Positions 9,179 to 18,198 of a stretch of 55,975 nt of DNA are shown one piece after another. The number at the start of each line of letters is the position of its first letter. Position 1 is the stretch's first letter. The notes below the pieces were generated by a model. The model was not told the DNA's origin. It saw only the letters and a list, made by a program, of their open reading frames with translations, and did not search any database. This stretch comes from Tepidibacillus decaturensis (GTDB lineage Bacteria; Bacillota; Bacilli; Tepidibacillales; Tepidibacillaceae), in the NCBI RefSeq assembly GCF_001561915.1, contig NZ_LSKU01000001.1:2722435-2778409 (forward strand), read 5' to 3'. Made by a program: the position numbers and the translations under genes.

Positions 9179-10371
9179 ATGAATCAAGTCAAAGTGCCGA
9201 TCGCAAACATGAAAAACGGTAAGGAAAAGCTATCGATAGGTATATTAGTTAAAGATGAAGACCATATCAATTTAGATGAAATGCTAAAGAATGATATTTT
9301 ATCTCATTTGCAAATCAACCTGTTTAATATGAAGTATCAAAATACAGAAATAGTCAATCAAGAACTCCTTACACTTTTTTTAAAAGAATCTTCCATTTTA
9401 ATGCTACATCTAACGGAGAAACAACAGCTTCTTTCCTATATAAAGAAATGGAGTGATCATCATACAAATGGTTTGCTTATTTTAAGTTCTCCTATAGAGA
9501 TTGGGATGGCAAACCATATTTATCATTGGTTACAGAGGAAGGGGAAAAAAATTGAAGTGGCTGTATTGCCAATGCTCTCTTTTTTTTCCAAAGCAATCAG
9601 AAACAACTCAATTTTTTCCTATTAGGGGGAAAATCCAATGGTTCGATGACGAGAAAATTTAGAAGGGAAATAGCTAAATTAAACATCCCCTTTTTGTTTA
9701 CAAGTTGCAAGGAGACGGAGCTTATTTCTATTGCTTTAGATTTTTATTATGCATTCAGAAAAGCGTTTATCTTAGATTTAGAGCAGATAGCCGTAGAGCA
9801 AAAGGTAGATGTTGAAGTACTTAAAAAAGGTTTAAAAATGATCCCTGAATATGATTACTTTCCACCTTATCATGAAGAACAGACAAAAAAGTTGATCCAA
9901 ACTTTAATCTTATTACAAAGAATAGAAAAAAAACCAAACTTGTTTGTACGTTTAATATATAAAAAGATAAAAGAGGATTTCATGTGGCCTATTCAACAAA
10001 TTGTAGAATTAAAAAGAGTACATTCTATCAATAGGGTTACTGTATATGGATACAATGAGGATATATTAGTTAGGTTAACTCACTTGCCTTTTCAGCAGAT
10101 TATGGTCTTTACTCCCATCTCTCATAAAATTCATAAGAGAATTGTATCTCCTAAAATTGAATACATCAGTGACCTTTATCAAGCTGCTCAACAAACAGAT
10201 TTGATCTTATTTTTAAGTAGCTTAAATGTAATCTCCACCATTTCATTGCAACGTTTGGGAAACTATGTTTCTAAAAAAATAATCATTGACCCTTTGAACC
10301 TTTTCGAGATCGATGAAATGAAGGCGTTAAAATGGACGTATATTTCAAAAGGAAGGGTGAAATATGTATAA
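9179..10371 (+). pseudogene. Degenerate UDP-glucose/GDP-mannose dehydrogenase-like protein, frameshifted
   Basis: Two adjoining frames (9179-9625 and about 9610-10371) join into one protein of about 397 residues if one T is added to the T run 9612-9617. The joined sequence follows the UGD fold. A short diverged N-terminal Rossmann region leads to a strand like the KSTVPVGT strand (LLILSSPIEIGMAN), then a central helix like ELIKYASNAFLA (ETELISIALDFYYAFRKAF). The C-terminal UDP-binding-like domain ends IIIDPLNLFEIDEMKALKWTYISKGR. The GxGYVG dinucleotide loop and the GFGGSCxxKD catalytic cysteine motif are absent, so it is probably not a dehydrogenase. It lies directly upstream of csfB. Function unknown. 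Confidence 0.6.
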
Positions 10372-10425
10372 TCTAAGATTTCATGGAAATAATTGTGCAA
10401 AAGAGAGTAGAGGAGGCATGCACTA

Positions 10426-10617
10426 TTGGATACAAAAGTTAAAACAAGTACTTATATATGTATCATGTGTGGGCGAAGAAAAAAGAAAGGAATTAAGATT
10501 CATAGTGGATTTATTTGTAGTCATTGTGAAGAAGAGATTGTTCATACAGATGTAAGTGATGAGAAATATCCCTTTTTTATCCAACAAATGAAAAAAGTCT
10601 GGATAAATAATGGGTGA
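10426..10617 (+). CDS. csfB: Anti-sigma-G factor Gin (CsfB)
   Basis: Gin blocks sigma-G (and sigma-E) activity to prevent premature switching in sporulation. The 63-residue protein starts at TTG 10426 behind GAGGAGG. It has the zinc-binding pairs CIMC and CSHC (ICIMCGRRKKKGIKI, then GFICSHCEEEIVHT) and the C-terminal DEKYPFFIQQMKKVW typical of the family. It precedes yaaO as in B. subtilis, although xpaC and yaaN are missing between them. A competing frame at 10364-10555 is a shadow. Confidence 0.9.
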   Translation: MDTKVKTSTYICIMCGRRKKKGIKIHSGFICSHCEEEIVHTDVSDEKYPFFIQQMKKVWINNG

Positions 10618-10618
10618 T

Positions 10619-10653
10619 AGGCGGAGACTTGGTAATCAGTTTCTGCCTTTTTT
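10619..10653 (+). terminator. csfB terminator
   Basis: An 11-bp stem AGGCGGAGACT/AGTTTCTGCCT with two G-T pairs and a tail of six T, right after the csfB stop. Confidence 0.85.
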
Positions 10654-10706
10654 ATGATAAAATAATGACAAGAATAGATATTCACATTGATATCAAAGGA
10701 GTTAAT

Positions 10707-12170
10707 ATGAGCAAAGTAAAGGCTCCATTATTTGAAAAGTTGTTATCTCACTATCAGAGTAATCCGGTATCTTTTCATGTACCAGGTCATAAAACGGGAC
10801 AAGGATTTCCTTCTTTTGGGAAAAAAGTTTTCCAAGACCTGTTAAAAATCGATATGACTGAAATTTCAGGGTTAGACGATCTGCACCAACCTAATGGGGT
10901 CATTTTAGAAGCAGAGAAAAAAGCAGCCTCATTATTTAAAGCAGATCAAACGTTTTTTCTCGTCAACGGAAGTACAGCTGGAAATCTAGCCATGATCCTT
11001 GCGACTTGCCAGCCGGGGGACAAAATCATTGTTCAAAGAAATGTTCATAAATCTGTTATTCATGGAATGATATTAGCAAGAGCAGTACCTGTTTATATTG
11101 ACAGCGAAATGATTCCCTCATTAGGTATACCAGGAAGCATCTCACTTCATACTTTGAAAGAAGTTCTTAAGAACCATTCAGATGCAAAAGCGATCTTTTT
11201 AATGAATCCAAATTATTATGGGATTGGTATTGATTTGACAGAAATTATTAATCTAGCTCATCTTTATCAGATACCTGTTTTAGTTGATGAAGCTCATGGG
11301 GCACATTTTGGTTTTCATCCTGATTTCCCCAAGTCTGCTATACAAATGGGGGCAGATGTTGTTGTACAATCGACACATAAGATGTTGTCTGCGATGACAA
11401 TGGGTTCTATGCTCCATGTTAAAGGGACATTGATAGAGATTGACCGTTTAAAATTTTTCCTTTCCATGGTTCAAAGTTCTAGTCCATCTTATCCAATTAT
11501 GGCCTCTTTAGATTTGGCAAGACAAGGGATAGAAGAACATGGAGAAACATTATGGAAAGAAATTTTACAAGGATTAGATTGGTTTTTAGAACAGACTCAT
11601 TCCTTTCAATCTATTAGGTTACATCATCGAATCGCTAGTTACTACTATCAGGATCCATTGAAATTGATTATCCATGGCATAATAGGGAATATATCAGGCT
11701 TTGTTATTCAAGAATTGCTAGAGGAAAAGGGGATTTATCCAGAACTATCTGACTTATTCAATACATTGTTAATTACTAGTTATGGAACAACAATAGATGA
11801 TTTAAAACGTTTATTGATCGTATTAAAAGAGATTGAACAACAACTCCCATTATTATCCAAAAAAAGCAACGAGAAGGATTTTACAAAGACTTTCACTGAT
11901 TATCCCAAAAATAAGTTTAATGAAAGTAAGGTTTCTTTAGAACAAATATTATATGGTAGATCTACCACTGTACCTTTAGAACAAGCTGCTGGGAAAATTG
12001 CTGCGGAAATGGTTATCCCTTACCCTCCTGGAATTCCAGTGGTACAATTAGGTGAAGAAATGACTCAAGAAATGATAAATTACCTGATTGCATTAAAAAA
12101 TCAAGGGGCAAAATTTCAAGGTGTTTTAGACCATCAATTGAAAAATATCAAAGTATTAGAAGGAAAATGA
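10707..12170 (+). CDS. yaaO: Orn/Lys/Arg decarboxylase family PLP enzyme (YaaO-like)
   Basis: A fold-type I PLP-dependent amino-acid decarboxylase of 487 residues. The PLP-binding lysine is in QSTHKMLSAMT (about 225-235). Upstream are FHVPGHKTG (about 22-30) and the DEAHGAHFG motif whose Asp contacts the PLP nitrogen. Substrate cannot be read from sequence: arginine, lysine or ornithine are all possible. AAGGAG precedes ATG 10707. The frame is open upstream but runs into the csfB terminator. yaaO leads the tmk-darA-yaaR-holB-ricT-yabA set; its stop is 17 bases before tmk. Confidence 0.9.
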   Translation: MSKVKAPLFEKLLSHYQSNPVSFHVPGHKTGQGFPSFGKKVFQDLLKIDMTEISGLDDLHQPNGVILEAEKKAASLFKADQTFFLVNGSTAGNLAMILATCQPGDKIIVQRNVHKSVIHGMILARAVPVYIDSEMIPSLGIPGSISLHTLKEVLKNHSDAKAIFLMNPNYYGIGIDLTEIINLAHLYQIPVLVDEAHGAHFGFHPDFPKSAIQMGADVVVQSTHKMLSAMTMGSMLHVKGTLIEIDRLKFFLSMVQSSSPSYPIMASLDLARQGIEEHGETLWKEILQGLDWFLEQTHSFQSIRLHHRIASYYYQDPLKLIIHGIIGNISGFVIQELLEEKGIYPELSDLFNTLLITSYGTTIDDLKRLLIVLKEIEQQLPLLSKKSNEKDFTKTFTDYPKNKFNESKVSLEQILYGRSTTVPLEQAAGKIAAEMVIPYPPGIPVVQLGEEMTQEMINYLIALKNQGAKFQGVLDHQLKNIKVLEGK

Positions 12171-12186
12171 TTTGGAGGAAACCAAT

Positions 12187-13169
<983 letters not shown>

Positions 13170-13181
13170 AGGGAAAAGTCT

Positions 13182-13628
13182 ATGAAAATCGATAAGGGGA
13201 TACAAAAATCGACCACCTATAGAGCAAGTAACCGTCTAAATGTAGATGCGCAAGCCATGCAACAGAGTTTTTCTGATTTGATGCACTCACAAAATAAGCA
13301 ATATTCTAAAGAAATGTTAACCAAGTTGCTAGCGGAAATTGATGAAACAGGGAAAAAGATTGCCTTATCAAGAAATTTAAAAGATATAAAAGCATACAAA
13401 CAATTAATTAAACGGTTTATGGATGAAATCATACATTCAGCTATTCATTTAGATGAACAATTAAGTTATGATTACCACGGGAGAAGTAGAAGATATAAAA
13501 TCATTAGAGAGATCGACAAAAAATTATTAGAACTTACCAAAATGGCATTAGATAAAGAGGAAAAACAAATTGATATCTTAGATAAAATTGGTGATATTAA
13601 AGGATTATTAATTAACTTGTATTATTAA
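13182..13628 (+). CDS. yaaR: YaaR family protein (DUF327)
   Basis: A 148-residue helical protein of the YaaR/DUF327 family, recognised by position (darA-yaaR-holB) and by the DETGKKIALSRNLKDIKAYK and SYDYHGRSRRYKIIREID patterns. It has no membrane segment. Its biochemical function is not established. A weak GGGAAAAG site precedes ATG 13182. It belongs to the same operon as tmk and holB. Confidence 0.9.
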   Translation: MKIDKGIQKSTTYRASNRLNVDAQAMQQSFSDLMHSQNKQYSKEMLTKLLAEIDETGKKIALSRNLKDIKAYKQLIKRFMDEIIHSAIHLDEQLSYDYHGRSRRYKIIREIDKKLLELTKMALDKEEKQIDILDKIGDIKGLLINLYY

Positions 13629-13650
13629 GGTGAAAGATTAAAAAGTTAGG

Positions 13651-14631
13651 ATGAAGGAAATGTCCTTGTATGATGTATTAGGTCAAAACAGGATTGCTGA
13701 ATTACTAAGCAATAGTATTAAAAAACAACGAGTTTCTCATGCTTATATTTTTACAGGGATAAAAGGTGTAGGGAAAAAAAAGATGGCCATAGAATTTGCC
13801 AAAGCATTGAATTGTACAGTTAATTCTTCAGATGCTTGCGGCCATTGTTCAAATTGTATTCGTATCGAACATGATAATCATCCTGATGTTGTAAGGATTA
13901 GTCCAGAAGGCCAATCAATCAAAATAGAGCAAATTCGTCAATTACAAAAAGAATATCATTATAAATCAATGGAATCAAAAGTTAAAGTTTACATGATCGA
14001 ACAAGCAGAACAAATGACACCTCAGGCTGCGAATCGTTTATTGAAATTCTTAGAAGAACCTAATTCACCAACAGTAGCGATACTCATAACGGAAAATATC
14101 CACCAACTGCTATCAACGATTCGTTCAAGATGCCAGATCGTTCAGTTTGCACAACTTGATCCAAATAGCATTGTCAAAATTCTAGAGCAAGAGGGATTTA
14201 GAAAAAGTGAAATCATACTTTCTACCCACCTTACTCAAAATTTAGATGAGGTAAGAACTCTTTTAAGCACAGAAGAGTTTGCGCAAATGAGAAATCTAGT
14301 GATACAATGGAGCGAGGATATGACTTCTAGGAAATATCAAGTATTACTATCAATCAATGACAAAATCATGCAAAGTGACTATATAAAAGAACATTTACCA
14401 CAATTTCTTGATTTACTAATACTATGGTATCGCGATATCCTAAATATAAGACTTAAACGCAAGGATTTAATTATATACAGAGATTATTATGACCAGCTTA
14501 GGATGCAGGCATTACATGGTTCAGAAGATCAAATCATAGAGCACATTGAATTGATCTTAGCAACAAAAAGAACTCTGTCTTCACATGTAAACCCGCAACT
14601 TGCTTTAGAAAAGATGGTCTTGTCTTTATAG
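13651..14631 (+). CDS. holB: DNA polymerase III subunit delta prime
   Basis: HolB is the delta-prime clamp-loader subunit. The 326-residue protein resembles the DnaX N-terminus (DVLGQNRIAELLSNSI, SHAYIFTGIKGVGKKK). It has a zinc module (CGHCSNC with an upstream Cys) and IRSRCQIVQF, which supplies the SRC arginine finger. The P-loop is altered (GIKGVGKKKM), usual for delta prime. Start is ATG 13651 or ATG 13660; the second has AGGATGAAGGA upstream and may be the real one. The final stop overlaps the ricT binding site region. Confidence 0.93.
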   Translation: MKEMSLYDVLGQNRIAELLSNSIKKQRVSHAYIFTGIKGVGKKKMAIEFAKALNCTVNSSDACGHCSNCIRIEHDNHPDVVRISPEGQSIKIEQIRQLQKEYHYKSMESKVKVYMIEQAEQMTPQAANRLLKFLEEPNSPTVAILITENIHQLLSTIRSRCQIVQFAQLDPNSIVKILEQEGFRKSEIILSTHLTQNLDEVRTLLSTEEFAQMRNLVIQWSEDMTSRKYQVLLSINDKIMQSDYIKEHLPQFLDLLILWYRDILNIRLKRKDLIIYRDYYDQLRMQALHGSEDQIIEHIELILATKRTLSSHVNPQLALEKMVLSL

Positions 14632-14644
14632 GAGGGATTTATTT

Positions 14645-15457
14645 TTGTATTCTGTAGTAGGTGTTCGATTTAAAAAGGCGGGAAAAATCTATTACTTTGA
14701 TCCTGAGGATTTGTCAGTAGAAAAAGACCAGTTTGTGATTGTAGAAACTGCGCGGGGAATTGAATATGGTCAGGTTGTAATAGGAAGAAAAACCGTTGGA
14801 GACGAGGATGTTGTTCTACCCCTTAAGAAAGTGATGCGAATTGCTAATACCGAGGACGCACTACAAGTAGAGCAAAATAAAATAGATGCCAAAGAGGCTT
14901 TTCAAGTCTGTTATGATAAAATTGTAAAACATGAACTAGAGATGAAATTAGTCGATGTAGAATATACATTTGATCGGAATAAAATCATTTTTTATTTTAC
15001 AGCTGACGGAAGAATAGATTTCCGAGAATTGGTCAAAGATTTAGCCGCTGTTTTCAGAACCCGAATTGAGTTAAGACAAATTGGAGTTAGGGATGAGGCT
15101 AAAATGCTAGGGGGAATTGGTCCATGTGGTCGAATTCTCTGTTGCTCATCTTTTTTGGGAGACTTTGAACCAGTATCTATAAAAATGGCCAAGGATCAAA
15201 ACCTATCATTAAATCCGACTAAAATATCTGGATTATGTGGCCGATTGATGTGTTGTCTTAAGTATGAGAATGATAACTATGAGAGTGGCAAAGAAGAACT
15301 TCCTGATATAGGAAGTGAAGTAATGACCCCGCTAGGGCTAGGTCGAGTAGTTGGGCTTAATATTTTAGAACGCAAAGTACAAGTAGAGATTAGTGCAACA
15401 CAGAATGTAGAAGTAATGGCTTTAGACGATGTTGTAGTGGGGGAATTTGAATTTTAA
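14645..15457 (+). CDS. ricT: PSP1 domain protein RicT (YaaT)
   Basis: RicT is part of the RicA-RicF-RicT (Y) complex, an iron-sulfur complex that acts with RNase Y in mRNA maturation and affects sporulation, competence and biofilm in B. subtilis. The 270-residue protein carries the PSP1 domain and the two cysteine-rich motifs GPCGRILCC and GLCGRLMCC that provide cluster ligands. TTG 14645 follows AGGAGGG. The gene lies between holB and yabA, as is normal. Confidence 0.95.
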   Translation: MYSVVGVRFKKAGKIYYFDPEDLSVEKDQFVIVETARGIEYGQVVIGRKTVGDEDVVLPLKKVMRIANTEDALQVEQNKIDAKEAFQVCYDKIVKHELEMKLVDVEYTFDRNKIIFYFTADGRIDFRELVKDLAAVFRTRIELRQIGVRDEAKMLGGIGPCGRILCCSSFLGDFEPVSIKMAKDQNLSLNPTKISGLCGRLMCCLKYENDNYESGKEELPDIGSEVMTPLGLGRVVGLNILERKVQVEISATQNVEVMALDDVVVGEFEF

Positions 15458-15476
15458 ATTATTTGGGGTTGATATT

Positions 15477-15818
15477 GTGGAAAAAAAAGAGATTTTTTCA
15501 CAGGTAGCTGAGATTGAAGAAAAAGTCGGGGAATTATACCAAGAATTGGGACTTTTAAAACAAAAAATTGTCACCCTTTTAGAAGAAAATCATCATTTAC
15601 ACATCGAGAATGAGCAATTACGTCAGAGGCTGGAGGAAAAATATCCATCATCTGATCCATCAGAAAAGACTGTGAAAGAAAAGACTAGGATTGGCGAGGG
15701 ATATGACAATTTAGCTCGTTTATATCATGAGGGGTTTCATGTCTGTAACCTTCATTATGGAAGCCTGAGAACTGAAGGAGATTGCCTCTTTTGCTTATCA
15801 TTTTTAAGTAAATCTTAA
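15477..15818 (+). CDS. yabA: Replication initiation control protein YabA
   Basis: YabA binds DnaA and DnaN and limits initiation. The 113-residue product has an N-terminal coiled coil (about 5-55, [21 protein letters not shown]) that makes the tetramer. After a charged linker comes a C-terminal zinc domain with Cys, His, Cys, Cys ([20 protein letters not shown]). GTG 15477 with GGGG upstream is chosen over the open extension to 15447, which overlaps ricT. A strong terminator follows, so this ends the operon. Confidence 0.93.
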   Translation: MEKKEIFSQVAEIEEKVGELYQELGLLKQKIVTLLEENHHLHIENEQLRQRLEEKYPSSDPSEKTVKEKTRIGEGYDNLARLYHEGFHVCNLHYGSLRTEGDCLFCLSFLSKS

Positions 15819-15819
15819 C

Positions 15820-15846
15820 GACTCTCATCATTAGAGAGTCTTTTTT
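15820..15846 (+). terminator. Terminator after yabA
   Basis: Perfect 7-bp stem GACTCTC/GAGAGTC and a run of six T, starting 2 bases past the yabA stop. Confidence 0.9.
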
Positions 15847-15859
15847 GTAGGTGAAGGAA

Positions 15860-16582
15860 ATGGAAAGGCTAGATGATTTGTTAAATAATGATTTAAAGAT
15901 TATCCAAAGTAAAGATATATTTGCTTTCTCAATGGATGCAGTCCTATTAGCTCATTTTGCAACGATCCCAAAGAAAGGGAAGATCATTGATCTTTGCACT
16001 GGGACAGGTGTTATTCCTTTATTGATGTCTACAAAAACCAAAACAGAGATATATGGAGTGGAAATTCAAGAAAAGTTAGTCGATATGGCCAATAGGAGCG
16101 TGCAAATCAATCATTTAGAGGGACAGATAAGAATACACCATGGAGATTTAAAAGAAGCTCCTAGGTATTTTGGAAAAGAAACCTTTGATTTAGTAACAGT
16201 CAATCCTCCTTATATGCCTATAAATGGACAGGATCATAATATAAATGAACATTTTGCGATCGCACGTCATGAAATTACTACGAATTTAAAAGCAGTGATA
16301 AATACAAGTGCTCAGTTATTAAAAACAGGGGGAAGGCTTGCGATGGTTCATCGACCATCAAGATTAGGAGATATTATCACAACATTGCGAGAAGAAAAAT
16401 TAGAACCAAAAAGGATACGATTTGTTCACCCTTCTTTGCAGAAAGAGGCTAATATGGTATTAGTTGAAGCAACAAAGTTCGGGGGAAAAGAATTGCACAT
16501 TTTACCACCACTGATTGTTTATGCTGAAGATGGAAAATATGAAAAAGAAATTCAGCAGATTTATTTCGGTGATGGGAAATGA
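15860..16582 (+). CDS. yabB: tRNA1(Val) (adenine(37)-N6)-methyltransferase-like (YabB)
   Basis: A Rossmann-fold SAM methyltransferase of the TrmN6 family, about 240 residues. The SAM motif is IIDLCTGTGVIPLLM (about 45-59) and the N6-adenine catalytic motif is NPPY (in VTVNPPYMPI, about 115). The opening RLDDLLNNDLKIIQS is typical. ATG 15860 is preferred; GTG 15851 is an alternative. The stop overlaps the yazA start (ATGA), implying coupled translation. Substrate specificity is inferred from the family. Confidence 0.88.
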   Translation: MERLDDLLNNDLKIIQSKDIFAFSMDAVLLAHFATIPKKGKIIDLCTGTGVIPLLMSTKTKTEIYGVEIQEKLVDMANRSVQINHLEGQIRIHHGDLKEAPRYFGKETFDLVTVNPPYMPINGQDHNINEHFAIARHEITTNLKAVINTSAQLLKTGGRLAMVHRPSRLGDIITTLREEKLEPKRIRFVHPSLQKEANMVLVEATKFGGKELHILPPLIVYAEDGKYEKEIQQIYFGDGK

Positions 16583-16863
16583 ATGTGAAAAAGGATCATT
16601 ATGTTTATATTCTTCAGTGCGGCGATCATAGTTTTTATACTGGCTATACGACTGACATTAAACGGAGATTAGCGAAGCATCAAGAAGGAAAAGCATCAAA
16701 ATATACAAGGAGTCGGCTTCCTGTGCGTTTGATATACTATGAAAAAGGAGATAGTAAATCTTGGGGTTTAAAACGCGAATTAGAAATAAAAAAATTAAAT
16801 CGAAAGCAAAAAGAAATGTTAATTAAAGAAGGGTTAATCAATGAATATCCAGAAAAGCTATAA
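16579..16863 (+). CDS. yazA: GIY-YIG domain protein YazA
   Basis: A small single-domain GIY-YIG nuclease-superfamily protein of 94 residues. The hallmark is split as YVYILQCGDHSFYTGYT, followed by the conserved Arg in DIKRRLAKHQEGKASKYTRSR and the late Glu in KRELEIKKL. Such YazA/UPF0213 proteins are conserved between yabB and rsmI, with no proven role. The start overlaps yabB by 4 bases and the end overlaps rsmI by 23 bases. Confidence 0.92.
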   Translation: MNVKKDHYVYILQCGDHSFYTGYTTDIKRRLAKHQEGKASKYTRSRLPVRLIYYEKGDSKSWGLKRELEIKKLNRKQKEMLIKEGLINEYPEKL

Positions 16864-17716
16864 GGTTGAACCTCAAAAGGGATGTCTCTATTTAGTAGGA
16901 ACACCGATAGGTAATCTGCAAGATATGACCTATCGTGCTATTCAGATCTTATCCGAGGTAGACTTAATCGCTGCAGAAGATACAAGGCAAACGATAAAAC
17001 TATTAAATCACTTTCAGATTCAAAAAAAGCTATATAGTTATCATGAACATAATAAGGAATCCAGTGGTGCTGAACTTCTTCAATTATTGGAAAAGGGAAG
17101 AAATATTGCTTTAGTTAGTGATGCAGGTATGCCAGCTATTTCAGATCCAGGCTATGAGTTAGTTAGATCTAGTGTAGAAAGAGGGATACCGGTGATCCCG
17201 ATTCCAGGGGCTAATGCAGCATTAACGGGGCTAATCGCCTCTGGGTTACCTACGCAGCGATTTGTTTTTTTAGGTTTCCTATCTAAAGAAAAAAAGGTTT
17301 TATCCCAGCAGCTTGAACAAATAAAATCTTACCAGGAAACTTTGATTATCTATGAAGCACCACACCGAATTGAGAAGACCTTAAAAATGATTCTTGCGGG
17401 TTTAGGTGATCGAAATCTAGTACTTATTCGAGAATTAACAAAAAAGCACGAAGAATTTATAAGAGGAACTGTTTCCGAAGTGATGCAATATTTAGAAGAA
17501 CATCCTCCAAAAGGAGAATTGACCCTTATTATTCAAGGTTCTAGTGGAGAGGAAATAGAGAGGGAAACTAATCAATGGTGGCAATCCTTATCCATTCTTG
17601 AGCATGTGGAACATTACATAAAACAAGATAAACAACCAAAGGAGGCGATCAAATTAACCGCAAAAGATCGTAATCTTAACAAGAGGGAAGTATACCAACA
17701 ATACCATAAACTATAA
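16841..17716 (+). CDS. rsmI: 16S rRNA (cytidine(1402)-2'-O)-methyltransferase RsmI
   Basis: RsmI methylates the ribose of C1402 in the decoding centre. The 291-residue protein is a tetrapyrrole-methylase-fold enzyme with GTPIGNLQDMTYRA (about 20-33), AAEDTRQTIKLLN, SDAGMPAISDPGYELV (about 87-102) and PGANAALTGLIASGLP. The ATG overlaps the end of yazA. A bidirectional terminator follows between it and convergent abrB. Confidence 0.95.
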   Translation: MNIQKSYKVEPQKGCLYLVGTPIGNLQDMTYRAIQILSEVDLIAAEDTRQTIKLLNHFQIQKKLYSYHEHNKESSGAELLQLLEKGRNIALVSDAGMPAISDPGYELVRSSVERGIPVIPIPGANAALTGLIASGLPTQRFVFLGFLSKEKKVLSQQLEQIKSYQETLIIYEAPHRIEKTLKMILAGLGDRNLVLIRELTKKHEEFIRGTVSEVMQYLEEHPPKGELTLIIQGSSGEEIERETNQWWQSLSILEHVEHYIKQDKQPKEAIKLTAKDRNLNKREVYQQYHKL

Positions 17717-17730
17717 AACATGAGCTAAAA

Positions 17731-17768
17731 AAAACAAAAGCTTCTTTTATGGTCGAAGCTTTTGTTTT
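17731..17768. terminator. Bidirectional terminator, rsmI / abrB
   Basis: A 14-bp perfect stem AAAACAAAAGCTTC / GAAGCTTTTGTTTT, A-rich on one side and T-rich on the other, between convergent genes. Confidence 0.9.
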
Positions 17769-17777
17769 CGCCTTCAT

Positions 17778-18029
17778 TTAATTTTGTGCGTTTGGCATTT
17801 CGCTTAAGCATTCACTACATACAATTTTGTTTTTAAAATGGAATACATTCTCTGCATTTCCACAGAAGATGCAAGCTGGTTCGTATTTTTTTAGAATAAT
17901 GCGTTCGCCATCTACGTAGATTTCTAAAGCGTCCTTTTCACTAATTCCTAATGTTCTACGTAATTCAATTGGAATAACTACACGACCTAACTCGTCTACC
18001 TTGCGGACAATACCTGTAGATTTTAACAT
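17778..18029 (-). CDS. abrB: Transition-state regulator AbrB with C-terminal zinc-ribbon-like tail
   Basis: AbrB represses stationary-phase and sporulation genes during growth. Residues 1-50 are the near-invariant swapped-hairpin DNA-binding domain (STGIVRKVDELGRVVIPIEL). The tail differs from B. subtilis AbrB: it has two Cys pairs (CIFC and CSEC), suggesting a metal-binding knuckle instead of the usual multimerisation domain. ATG 18029 follows AAAGGAGG; a longer frame to 18050 includes that site. 83 residues. The position between rsmI and metG is conserved. Confidence 0.92.
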   Translation of the reverse strand: MLKSTGIVRKVDELGRVVIPIELRRTLGISEKDALEIYVDGERIILKKYEPACIFCGNAENVFHFKNKIVCSECLSEMPNAQN

Positions 18030-18198
18030 TTTGTTACCCTCCTTTATCAATTTTTTAAATTAAGGATAATATCGTCATATTTCGACAAAATTTCTATAAA
18101 CATAGAATACCAAGGATTGCCAAAACAGTCAATACATTTTTGCATTTTTTGTAAAATTTTTTGTTATTTTCTTAATCATGAATAAAGAGGTGATGGAT

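Noticed and set aside
10364-10555. 63-codon frame overlapping csfB
   Set aside because: It covers csfB in another frame without any family resemblance; the csfB frame has CxxC pairs and a strong binding site.
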